Shown: positions 1 through 5,511 of the stretch, in pieces
How the letters are laid out: every line of letters begins with the position of its first letter
How positions within the stretch are numbered: the stretch's first letter is position 1
NCBI GenBank assembly: GCA_947177315.1
Contig: CAMWTX010000112.1
Coordinates: 1 to 5,511, forward strand
From: an uncultured Bacteroidales bacterium
GTDB lineage: Bacteria > Bacteroidota > Bacteroidia > Bacteroidales > P3
Length of the DNA: 5,511 bases
Direction of reading: 5' to 3'
Translations under genes and position numbers: made by a program
Notes under the pieces: model-generated
The model's database searches: none
What the model was told of the DNA's origin: nothing
What the model saw: only the letters and a program-made list of their open reading frames with translations

Positions 1-214
1 GGTCTTGGGGCACGGCATCGGGGCGGTAAAAGGCGCGGAGAGGAATATTCAGGTCGGGACGGAAAGCGTAGGCTTCCTGACCTTTGGCATCGCAGAGCGA
101 GAAATGAAAGCAAATATGCAGCCGGTCTTGTTCAAGAACATAGTTGAACGAGCGGTAAACGAACAATGGATACCGCTTTCGCAATTCCTCGAATTTGGGA
201 TGGTTCTCTTTCAT
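1..214 (-). CDS. Hypothetical protein, N-terminal fragment (71 codons)
   Basis: This reading frame begins with ATG at 214 and stays open to the left edge, so the C-terminus is missing. The visible peptide starts MKENHPKFEELRKRYPLF. It continues with an alternating aromatic/hydrophobic stretch (RLHICFHFSL, residues 31-40) and FRPDLNIP (51-58), which looks like beta strands of a soluble protein. There is no signal peptide or membrane segment. A good TAnnTTTG -7 box lies 35 bp upstream, which supports the strand and the start. I do not firmly recognise the family. The pattern of a Y/F-rich strand followed by F.P...IP vaguely recalls the N-terminus of proteins annotated in Bacteroidota as MurL-like (UDP-MurNAc-L-Ala-L-Glu epimerase-like), but that is a weak memory-based suggestion. 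It is transcribed divergently from the peptidase gene. Confidence 0.65.
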   Translation of the reverse strand, partial: MKENHPKFEELRKRYPLFVYRSFNYVLEQDRLHICFHFSLCDAKGQEAYAFRPDLNIPLRAFYRPDAVPQD

Positions 215-223
215 GACGCCTGC

Positions 224-241
224 CCGGCGAAAAAAGGCCGG
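224..241. repeat. Short inverted repeat in the leader of the leftward gene
   Basis: CCGGC at 224-228 and GCCGG at 237-241 form a perfect 5-bp stem around an A-rich 8-nt loop. It falls between the predicted transcription start (about 242) and the ATG at 214 of the leftward gene, so it would sit in the 5' leader. On the minus strand the loop is T-rich, but no T tract follows the stem, so it does not look like a terminator. It could affect translation or be chance. Confidence 0.3.
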
Positions 242-248
242 ACAGACG

Positions 249-256
249 CAAATATA
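249..256 (-). promoter_or_regulatory. Bacteroidota -7 promoter box for the leftward gene
   Basis: Read on the minus strand this is TATATTTG, an exact match to TAnnTTTG. It would start transcription near 242, giving a leader of about 28 nt before the ATG at 214. At the expected spacing (about 276-281) there is no clear TTTG -33 box. Assignment is by motif and position only. Confidence 0.55.
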
Positions 257-308
257 GTGAATTTTGGCGCGATTACAGCCGGTTTTCGCGTCCTTTTGTT
301 TTAATGTT

Positions 309-316
309 TAACTTTG
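309..316 (+). promoter_or_regulatory. Bacteroidota -7 promoter box for the M14 peptidase gene
   Basis: TAACTTTG matches TAnnTTTG exactly. At the expected 20-bp spacing upstream there is only a poor TTTTCG (283-288) as -33 element. Transcription would start near 322, giving a leader of about 94 nt to the preferred ATG at 416. With the leftward -7 box at 249-256 it makes a back-to-back pair whose -33 regions nearly overlap. Confidence 0.5.
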
Positions 317-415
317 TAGGGGAAAGTCCCTTTCCCTTTGATGGAAAATTTCAATGGGGTTAAACAGGATTCCGCCCGCCACCCTTGGTTTATTAATTCA
401 GAAAATCCATTACAG

Positions 416-2143
416 ATGAAACCGTTCAGATACCTTTCAGTTTTTATGGCGCTCCTGCCGTTGTCCTTTATCGGCAAGGGGCAGATTTCCCTGGATGAAT
501 TTTACCAAACCTTGGCGCGCAAGGGCGAAGTGAATTTTTATTTTGTGGAAAAAGATCCCGCCAAGGCCGCGGCCTTGAGCCGCGTGGTGTCGCTCGACAG
601 CCGCAAGGATTCCCTCTATTCGGCATACGCCAATCAAGAAGAGTTCCAAAAGTTCCTGGCGCTCGGCTATCAGCCCCTGCGTATCGGCAACGCGGCACCC
701 AAAAACGGCACCGAAATGGCATCGACCATCGAAGAAATGCAGTATTGGAACAGGTATCCCACCTACGGCGTGTATCTCGAAATGATGCGGAATTTTGCCG
801 AAACCTATCCGCATATCTGCCGCCTCGATACGATAGGCAAGTCCGTTCAAGACCGGCTTATCCTCTGCCTTAAGATTTCCGACAACGTAAACGAGGAAGA
901 ACCCGAACCGGGCTTTTTCTATTCCGCCTGCATCAACGGCGACGAGCTGACGGGTTTCGTGCTGATGCTCCGCCTCATCGACCACCTGCTTTCCAACTAC
1001 GGAACCGACGAAGAAGCGACCCGCCTTGTGAACGGAATGCAGATTTACATCAATCCGATTTCCAATCCCGACGGGGCTTATATCAAATCCGACACCAACG
1101 TTTCGGAATCCATCCGTTACAACGCCAACAATATCGACCTGAACCGCAACTATCCGGATTTTTGGAAAGGCACGCCGGGCACAATCCAGCCCGAAAACCA
1201 AGCCATGATCGACTATGCGCAGCAACACGATTGGGTCATGTCAATCAATATCCACGACGGTTCCCAGGTGCTGAACTTTCCTTGGGATGGTTTTACTTCC
1301 AACCGCAGGAAACATGCCGACTACAACTGGTGGGTGGATATTTCGAAACGGTTCGTGGATACTTGCCGCAAGGTGGATCATACGGTATATCACGACGTGA
1401 ATGAAGAAGGCTATATCGACGGCGGCGATTGGTATGTGGTGAACTGGAGCCGGCAAGATTACATGAACGCTTTCCGGCATGTGCGGGAACAGACGCTCGA
1501 AATATCGGTCAACAAAACCCCGCCGGCTTCCCAGCTTCCCACGTTTTGGAACATCAACCACCGTGCGCTCATCAACTATATGAAAGAAGCCGGCTACGGC
1601 ATACAGGGCAAGGTGTCCGACTCTGTTTCGGGTAAACCCGTGCGTGCTTTGGTAACGGTGCGGAACCACGACAAAGACAGTTCGCAGGTATATAGCTCGC
1701 TCCATCACGGCATGTTTTTCCGCCCGATTTCCGCCGGCAGTTATGATTTGGTTTTTTCGGCGCCGGGCTACCACGACAAGGTGGTGAAATCTGTGGCGGC
1801 GGCCGATTTTTCGGTTACGGATTGCAACGTAACCTTGGTTCCCCTGGTCGTGGACACCCTACCGCAAGACACGGTGGCGAACCGTCTGTATGAAAGGGCT
1901 TCCGATTACCGTATCTCGCCCAATCCCGTGCGCGACCTGTTGGTGGTGCAGGCCGATTTTCCCTTTACGGTGGATGCCGTGTATAACGCGGCAGGCAGGC
2001 AAATGCCCCTTCCCGCCGAAACCAGACGCGCTTTCTCCAACCGTTTTTCGCTGTCGGTTTCCGCTTATCCGCAAGGCCTGTATATGCTGCAGGTGCGCAC
2101 GCGCAACGGAGAAATACGGCGCCTCAAGTTTATCCGGCAATAG
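416..2143 (+). CDS. Secreted M14-family zinc carboxypeptidase with T9SS C-terminal domain
   Basis: This 575-aa protein is predicted to remove C-terminal residues from peptides outside the cell or at its surface. The ATG at 416 was chosen because it directly begins a signal peptide (MKPFRYLSVFMALLPLSFIG). An in-frame ATG at 341 would add 25 residues before it and is less likely. The M14 domain spans about 105-390. DLNRN (241-245) holds the substrate-binding Asn/Arg pair, IHDG supplies the second histidine ligand H280, GGDWY and RQDYM (336-350) cover the active-site tyrosine region, and TLEIS holds the likely catalytic E362. The first zinc motif, normally HxxE, reads N174-G-D-E177, so one ligand is changed. 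Residues 395-480 resemble a carboxypeptidase regulatory-like beta domain. Residues about 498-575 (SPNPVRD, YNAAGRQM, YPQGLYMLQV, LKFIRQ) are a type A T9SS sorting domain. The gene converges with the lipoprotein gene, 26 bp apart. Confidence 0.9.
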   Translation: MKPFRYLSVFMALLPLSFIGKGQISLDEFYQTLARKGEVNFYFVEKDPAKAAALSRVVSLDSRKDSLYSAYANQEEFQKFLALGYQPLRIGNAAPKNGTEMASTIEEMQYWNRYPTYGVYLEMMRNFAETYPHICRLDTIGKSVQDRLILCLKISDNVNEEEPEPGFFYSACINGDELTGFVLMLRLIDHLLSNYGTDEEATRLVNGMQIYINPISNPDGAYIKSDTNVSESIRYNANNIDLNRNYPDFWKGTPGTIQPENQAMIDYAQQHDWVMSINIHDGSQVLNFPWDGFTSNRRKHADYNWWVDISKRFVDTCRKVDHTVYHDVNEEGYIDGGDWYVVNWSRQDYMNAFRHVREQTLEISVNKTPPASQLPTFWNINHRALINYMKEAGYGIQGKVSDSVSGKPVRALVTVRNHDKDSSQVYSSLHHGMFFRPISAGSYDLVFSAPGYHDKVVKSVAAADFSVTDCNVTLVPLVVDTLPQDTVANRLYERASDYRISPNPVRDLLVVQADFPFTVDAVYNAAGRQMPLPAETRRAFSNRFSLSVSAYPQGLYMLQVRTRNGEIRRLKFIRQ

Positions 2144-2169
2144 TTTTTATAACGAGTAGGAAAAAATAT

Positions 2170-3378
2170 CTATCGAAGAACCTCCACCACGCCTTCTTCC
2201 TTGGCGATATGGTAGAGCATGAAACGCCAGGCGTCTTGCGGCCTGAGATCTTGCACCAACAGGAAAGGATAGGCTCCGGTTTTGCGTAGCATTTGGTCTT
2301 GCATGAACGCGGCTACCGCGCGGCGGCTTTCGATATCGTTCATCAGTACGGCGGTCTTACTGCCGTTATCGGGATAAGACAGCGTCTTGCTGTAGGGCGA
2401 ATCGGCGGAATCCCGGCGCAGGTGGAGCACGGCGGCGCGGAACAGGTCGTTTCTTTCCAGAAGCGTTTCTTCGGCGGTGGGATTTCCGTTTTCAACCGCG
2501 AGCAAGGCCATCTTGGAAGGCGTTGTGTACATCGAAGCCACCAGCAGGTTGGCGGCCCGGATAAGGTGCTCCGCTTTCAGATCCGGCATCACGTCTTTTT
2601 CCGTTACCTTGGTGTATTTGGCCACCATCAGCGAATCATTCCTGAAATGGCGGTAATTGCGGCGGTGCATGGCCGCCTGCGCCGTGTCGCGCCAAATCCA
2701 GCGGGCCAGCGAGTCGGCTTTGGCAAAGAAACGGCTGCTGTCGCGGATCACCACGTGTTTGGGCTCTCCCAAAATCGCCAGAATGCCCCCCGTTTCAAAA
2801 AACGCCTCGGGCGGCGGCAGGTACGTGGGCAAGGCCTCGTCGTAAGGCATCAGCACCGTAGGGTTCTGTCCGTTTTCAAAGGAATTTTCCCGATAGAAAA
2901 GATGCAGGGGCAGCGTGTCTTTCTGCTGCGGCAGACATACGGGAATGATTTTGTGGAAAAGCGATGCCTTGGCGACCGCACGGGCGTTTTCCCACGCTAT
3001 ATCCGAAGAAAGTTCCCCGTTGTCGCGGTAGGAGAGCATGCCGAGGTAGCGGTCGCTCGCCCGGTGCTGTTTTTCGACCCAAAGCAACCGTTCCTCCTCA
3101 AAAAGGCGGCTTTCCAGCCACAGGAAAGGGCGCAGGAAACTTGCGGCGGTATCGGGCTTGGCCGTGCTGTCGGCCTGCATTTCGGGCGTGAATTTCTTTT
3201 TGGCGTAAGGCAGGGAAATGTCTTCAGGAGTCGCCTTCCGGCACGAGAAAAACAGCGGAAAAACAAGAAAAGCGACCCATACATGCCGAAACTTCGGCAG
3301 CCGCCAAAGGGTATTGGCTACTGTTCTCGGTTTGGGCAGACGGGTCGCTTTGAGTGGCATCGCAAATGTTTTTTGCAT
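2170..3378 (-). CDS. Predicted lipoprotein of unknown function, third gene of the carboxylase operon
   Basis: This 402-aa protein has a hydrophobic stretch (VWVAFLVFPLFFSC, residues 33-46) ending in a lipobox-like FFSC, so C46 is the probable lipidated residue. The mature part would be an envelope protein, periplasmic-facing or surface-exposed. I recognise no enzyme family. The sequence is charged and mostly helical in look, with an RxxNYRHFRNDS-like stretch in the middle, and it ends KEEGVVEVLR. The ATG at 3378 overlaps the stop codon of the biotin carrier gene as TAATG, which suggests translational coupling. It leaves an unusually long 32-residue basic segment before the hydrophobic core; the only later Met before that core is M7. 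No D/E-rich surface-export signal follows the cysteine (C-R-K-A-T-P-E-D). Whether it serves the carboxylase or is merely co-transcribed cannot be told. Confidence 0.8.
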   Translation of the reverse strand: MQKTFAMPLKATRLPKPRTVANTLWRLPKFRHVWVAFLVFPLFFSCRKATPEDISLPYAKKKFTPEMQADSTAKPDTAASFLRPFLWLESRLFEEERLLWVEKQHRASDRYLGMLSYRDNGELSSDIAWENARAVAKASLFHKIIPVCLPQQKDTLPLHLFYRENSFENGQNPTVLMPYDEALPTYLPPPEAFFETGGILAILGEPKHVVIRDSSRFFAKADSLARWIWRDTAQAAMHRRNYRHFRNDSLMVAKYTKVTEKDVMPDLKAEHLIRAANLLVASMYTTPSKMALLAVENGNPTAEETLLERNDLFRAAVLHLRRDSADSPYSKTLSYPDNGSKTAVLMNDIESRRAVAAFMQDQMLRKTGAYPFLLVQDLRPQDAWRFMLYHIAKEEGVVEVLR

Positions 3379-3641
3379 TATTGCGCCGGCGCGAATTCAA
3401 TCAGCAGGGCGCGTTTGGGAATGCTTCTGCCCGCTTCCACATGGATTTTCTTTACGATGCCCTCAACAGGCGCCAACAGTTCGTTGTCCATCTTCATGGC
3501 ATCGAGCACCAGCACTTTCTGGCCTTTCTTTACTTTGTCGCCTTCCTTGACGCAGATTTCCTGAATCGTTCCGGGCATAAAGGCTTCCAGACGATAGGGG
3601 TCGGGGCGCTTGTAGGCAGGCATATTGTTTTCGTTTTCCAT
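3378..3641 (-). CDS. Biotin carboxyl carrier protein, minimal biotinyl domain
   Basis: This is an 87-aa biotin carrier that would shuttle CO2 on biotin to or from the neighbouring carboxyltransferase in the cytoplasm. The biotinyl fold is clear: MPGTIQEICVKEGDKVKKGQ (22-41), then VLDAMKMDNELLAP (45-58) with the biotinylated lysine K50 inside AMKM, then VEGIVKKIHVEAG. Nearly the whole protein is this domain. The Pro/Ala-rich linker and longer N-terminal part usual in MmdC/OadA/AccB-type carriers are missing. Start is ATG 3641, behind an A-rich stretch (CAAACGAAAATGG) and without a clear ribosome binding site; M7 is a less likely alternative. It follows the carboxyltransferase gene after 39 bp and overlaps the next gene by one base. 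It could equally be called MmdC (methylmalonyl-CoA decarboxylase gamma) or an acyl-CoA carboxylase carrier subunit. Confidence 0.92.
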   Translation of the reverse strand: MENENNMPAYKRPDPYRLEAFMPGTIQEICVKEGDKVKKGQKVLVLDAMKMDNELLAPVEGIVKKIHVEAGRSIPKRALLIEFAPAQ

Positions 3642-3680
3642 TTTCGTTTGAATTTTTGGGTGATGAATGGGAATTGACGA

Positions 3681-5228
3681 TTAAAACGGAGGCAGGCCGT
3701 GCTTCTTGCAAGGCGCATCCACTTTCTTGTTCTGCGAAATCCTCAGGGCGCGGACCACCGCGTCGCGGGTTTCCTTGGGTTCGATTACGGCATCCACATA
3801 GCCATAGCTGGCGGCCACATAGGGATTGGCGAACTTTTCGCTGTATTCCGCCACTTTTTCCTTGCGGGTTTCTTCCGGATTCTCCGATTCCTTGATTTCC
3901 TTGCGGAATACGATGTTGGCCGCGCCGGCAGCTCCCATCACGGCAATTTCAGCCGTAGGCCAGGCATACACGAAATCGGCGTGCAGGTGGTTGGAGCACA
4001 TGGCGATGTAGCCGCCCCCGTAAGCTTTGCGCAGGATAACGGTAATCTTGGGCACGGTGGCTTCGGAATAGGCGTACAGAATCTTGGCGCCGTGGCGGAT
4101 CACCCCGGCGTGTTCCTGGTCGATGCCGGGCAGGTAACCGGGCAGATCGACAAAGGTTACCAGCGGAATGTTGAACGCATCGCAGTAGCGGATAAAACGG
4201 GCGCATTTGTCGGAACTATCCACATCGAGAACCCCCGCCATGCAGAGCGGCTGGTTGGCCACGAAACCCACGGTCTGCCCGTCGATACGGCCAAAGCCCA
4301 CCACGATGTTGGGCGCGAACATTTCCTGCACTTCCAAAAACTGGGAATCGTCGGAAATGGTGCGGATGATATGGCGCACGTCGTAAGGCTTGCGCACGTT
4401 GTCGGGAACAATCTGTTCGATGTTGTAGGTGTTCTTGGGCGCTTTGGGCGCGCAGGCCTCCGCTTTCTCGCGGTTATTGCGGGGAATGTAGCTCAGAAGT
4501 TCCTTGATCTGGTCAAAGCACTGCTTTTCGCTTTCGGCAAAGAAGTGGGCGTTGCCGGTAATTTCGGCGTGGGTACGCGCGCCCCCGAGGTCTTCCTGCG
4601 ATATTTCTTCGCCCAGAACCGATTTGATTACTTCCGGGCCGGTGATGAACATCTTGGAAACCTGATCCACCACAAAAACAAAGTCGGTCAATGCCGGCGA
4701 ATAGACGGCACCGCCCGCGCAGGGGCCCAGAATCACGGAAATCTGCGGAATCACGCCCGAAGCCTGGGTGTTGCGGTAAAAAATTTCGCCGTAGCCCGCC
4801 AAAGCGCGCACACCTTCCTGGATACGCGCTCCGCCGGAGTCGTTGATGCCGATAAGGGGCATCTGCATCTTGACGGCATGATCCATCACCTTGCAGATCT
4901 TCATGGCGTGCATATAGCCCAGCGAACCGCCGGTAACGGTAAAGTCCTGCGCGTAGATGCAGACCGGACGGCCGTTTACCGTGCCGATGCCCGCCACGAC
5001 ACCGTCGCCGGCAAGCTCTTTCTTTTCCATACCGAAATCGCGGGCGGAATGTTTGATAAAGAGGTCGAGTTCCTGAAAAGAACCCGCATCCAAAATACTG
5101 TCGATACGTTCGCGGGCAGTGAGTTTGCCGCTTTCTTTCTGCTTGGCGATGGCTTTTTCACCGCCTCCGGCCATGGCAACGGCTTTGCGCTGTTGCAGGT
5201 CGATGCATTTTTCTTGATTAGTGGACAT
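3681..5228 (-). CDS. Acyl-CoA carboxylase beta / methylmalonyl-CoA decarboxylase alpha subunit (PccB/MmdA family carboxyltransferase)
   Basis: This 515-aa protein has the usual full length of the family. It moves a carboxyl group between biotin and a short acyl-CoA: forward in propionyl- or acetyl-CoA carboxylase, reverse in sodium-pumping methylmalonyl-CoA decarboxylase. Two crotonase-like halves are visible. The N-half has GGGEKAI...TARERI (21-42), the oxyanion-hole loop NDSGGARIQEG (129-139, G132-G133) and GPCAGGAVYSPALTDF (168-183). The C-half has GFVANQP (321-327), VDLPGYLPG (360-368), the second oxyanion loop KAYGGGYIAM (401-410) and YAWPTAEIAVMGAAGA (421-436). Start ATG 5228 gives the typical short N-terminus. 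It heads the operon, with the biotin carrier next. At the acyl-pocket position where propionyl-specific enzymes carry Asp (GGAYD), this one has I408. No biotin carboxylase or decarboxylase beta subunit is nearby, so MmdA versus PccB/AccD cannot be settled here. Confidence 0.93.
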   Translation of the reverse strand: MSTNQEKCIDLQQRKAVAMAGGGEKAIAKQKESGKLTARERIDSILDAGSFQELDLFIKHSARDFGMEKKELAGDGVVAGIGTVNGRPVCIYAQDFTVTGGSLGYMHAMKICKVMDHAVKMQMPLIGINDSGGARIQEGVRALAGYGEIFYRNTQASGVIPQISVILGPCAGGAVYSPALTDFVFVVDQVSKMFITGPEVIKSVLGEEISQEDLGGARTHAEITGNAHFFAESEKQCFDQIKELLSYIPRNNREKAEACAPKAPKNTYNIEQIVPDNVRKPYDVRHIIRTISDDSQFLEVQEMFAPNIVVGFGRIDGQTVGFVANQPLCMAGVLDVDSSDKCARFIRYCDAFNIPLVTFVDLPGYLPGIDQEHAGVIRHGAKILYAYSEATVPKITVILRKAYGGGYIAMCSNHLHADFVYAWPTAEIAVMGAAGAANIVFRKEIKESENPEETRKEKVAEYSEKFANPYVAASYGYVDAVIEPKETRDAVVRALRISQNKKVDAPCKKHGLPPF

Positions 5229-5258
5229 GGTACTAACGTTAAAAATTGTCTGGTTTTA

Positions 5259-5266
5259 CAAAAATA
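5259..5266 (-). promoter_or_regulatory. Bacteroidota -7 promoter box for the carboxylase operon
   Basis: On the minus strand this reads TATTTTTG, an exact TAnnTTTG match. It lies 30 bp upstream of the carboxyltransferase ATG at 5228, giving a short leader of about 25 nt. No clear TTTG -33 box is seen at the expected place (about 5286-5290). A weak -33 could mean an activator is needed, but that is inference. Confidence 0.5.
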
Positions 5267-5380
5267 CGGATTATTCGGGATATGGGACGGAGAAAGCCTC
5301 GAATGGCCTGTGGTTGAATTTGCAAGTTTTGATGGAATATGATGGTTTTACACGATGCGTTGTGTGGAATGTGATACCCA

Positions 5381-5479
5381 TATCTTGATAAAAGTGTTGA
5401 TTCGATACATTTTTATCTTGATAAAAGTGTTGTTGTATTACATTTTTATCGAGATGATTTTGGTGAAGCGAAAAGTTTT
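5381..5479. repeat. 33-bp tandem repeat with internal dyads (candidate operators)
   Basis: Three units begin with TATC at 5381, 5414 and 5447, exactly 33 bp apart. Units 1 and 2 share 28 of 33 bases, including TATCTTGATAAAAGTGTTG. Unit 3 is degenerate, about 21 of 33 against unit 1. Each unit centres on a small dyad: TATC-TT-GATA in units 1 and 2, ATC-GA-GAT in unit 3. The best dyad has arms CATTTTTATC (5408-5417) and GATAAAAGTG (5420-5429), nine of ten positions symmetric. The array lies between the carboxylase promoter and a rightward promoter and touches the -33 element of the latter. About three helical turns separate the centres, so bound proteins would sit on nearly the same face. Confidence 0.7.
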
Positions 5480-5490
5480 CGGCATCTTTG
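5459..5490 (+). promoter_or_regulatory. Rightward promoter for a gene starting at or beyond the window edge
   Basis: TTTG at 5459-5462 is followed after 20 bp by CATCTTTG at 5483-5490. This is one mismatch from TAnnTTTG and has the usual Bacteroidota spacing. Transcription would start near 5497. An ATG at 5508-5510 could be the start codon of a gene to the right, with a leader of only about 11 nt; a start further right is equally possible. The -33 element lies inside repeat unit 3. Confidence 0.45.
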
Positions 5491-5511
5491 CAGTTGGAAA
5501 ACAAAGGATGA

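Larger units (their letters stand above)
5229..5507. other. Divergent intergenic region upstream of the carboxylase operon
   Basis: About 280 bp without a convincing gene. It is more A/T-rich than its surroundings. From left to right it holds the operon leader and -7 box, roughly 110 bp (5270-5380) in which I see only weak similarity to the downstream repeat (for example GTGATAC at 5371-5377 resembling the CGATAC of the unit end), the 33-bp repeat array, and the rightward promoter. Confidence 0.55.

Noticed and set aside
5..304. Plus-strand open frame of 99 codons at the left edge
   Set aside because: It is antisense to the better-supported minus-strand gene with its own promoter box, and it runs over both promoter regions.
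338..415. N-terminal extension of the peptidase from TTG 338 or ATG 341
   Set aside because: It would put 25-26 polar residues in front of a normal signal peptide starting at ATG 416. It cannot be fully excluded, since the -7 box at 309-316 would still allow a short leader.
2144..2169. Bidirectional terminator between the convergent genes
   Set aside because: The 26-bp gap is A/T-rich with T and A runs but has no stem that could form a terminator hairpin.
3699..5342. Very long plus-strand open frame (547 codons) opposite the carboxyltransferase gene, and a similar 423-codon one at 2293-3564
   Set aside because: Both are mirror frames of real genes caused by high-GC codon use. Their peptides (many His, Gly and Val in low-information runs) match no family, while the opposite strand has clear motifs.
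5381..5479. CRISPR array
   Set aside because: The units are contiguous tandem copies with drift and no unique spacers, and no cas gene is nearby.
5271..5504. Minus-strand open frame of 77 codons with an 11-residue periodic peptide (NVIQQHFYQDK, NVSNQHFYQDM)
   Set aside because: It begins only with TTG, covers the operon's expected -33 region and stops just before the -7 box. The 11-residue period follows automatically from the 33-bp DNA repeat, since 33 is a multiple of three. The peptide has no other sign of coding.

Overview
The window looks like chromosomal DNA of a Bacteroidota bacterium, probably Bacteroidales-like, at roughly 50-55% GC by eye. Three things point there. A secreted peptidase ends in a type IX secretion (T9SS) sorting domain. 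The intergenic regions carry TAnnTTTG-type -7 boxes, as bound by the Bacteroidota primary sigma factor. No clear Shine-Dalgarno sequence precedes the genes; their upstream regions are A/T-rich instead. No RNA genes, insertion sequences, CRISPR arrays or clear intrinsic terminators were found.

Left part (1-2143). A gene fragment of unknown function runs off the left edge on the minus strand; only its first 71 codons are here. A 201-bp divergent intergenic region with back-to-back promoters separates it from a plus-strand gene for a secreted M14-family zinc carboxypeptidase. That protein has a signal peptide, an M14 catalytic domain, a carboxypeptidase regulatory-like beta domain and a T9SS C-terminal tail. 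Its first zinc-ligand histidine is replaced by asparagine.

Middle and right part (2170-5228, minus strand). Three genes form an apparent operon read right to left: a 515-aa carboxyltransferase (PccB/MmdA family), a very small 87-aa biotin carrier protein, and a 402-aa predicted lipoprotein of unknown function. The lipoprotein start codon overlaps the biotin-carrier stop codon as TAATG. The first two genes supply the carboxyltransferase and the swinging biotin arm of an acyl-CoA carboxylase or methylmalonyl-CoA decarboxylase. Neither a biotin carboxylase nor a membrane sodium-pump subunit is in the window, so the direction of the reaction cannot be decided. The peptidase and lipoprotein genes converge with only 26 bp between their stop codons.

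Right edge (5229-5511). The operon leader holds a -7 box close to the carboxyltransferase start, then a 33-bp tandem repeat built around a TATC-TT-GATA dyad, then a promoter pointing right with a candidate ATG four bases from the end. The repeats lie between two divergent promoters and overlap the -33 region of the rightward one, so they are candidate operators. This array, the Asn-for-His change in the peptidase and the lipoprotein coupled to a carboxylase operon are the most interesting points. I saw no clear new multi-gene system.
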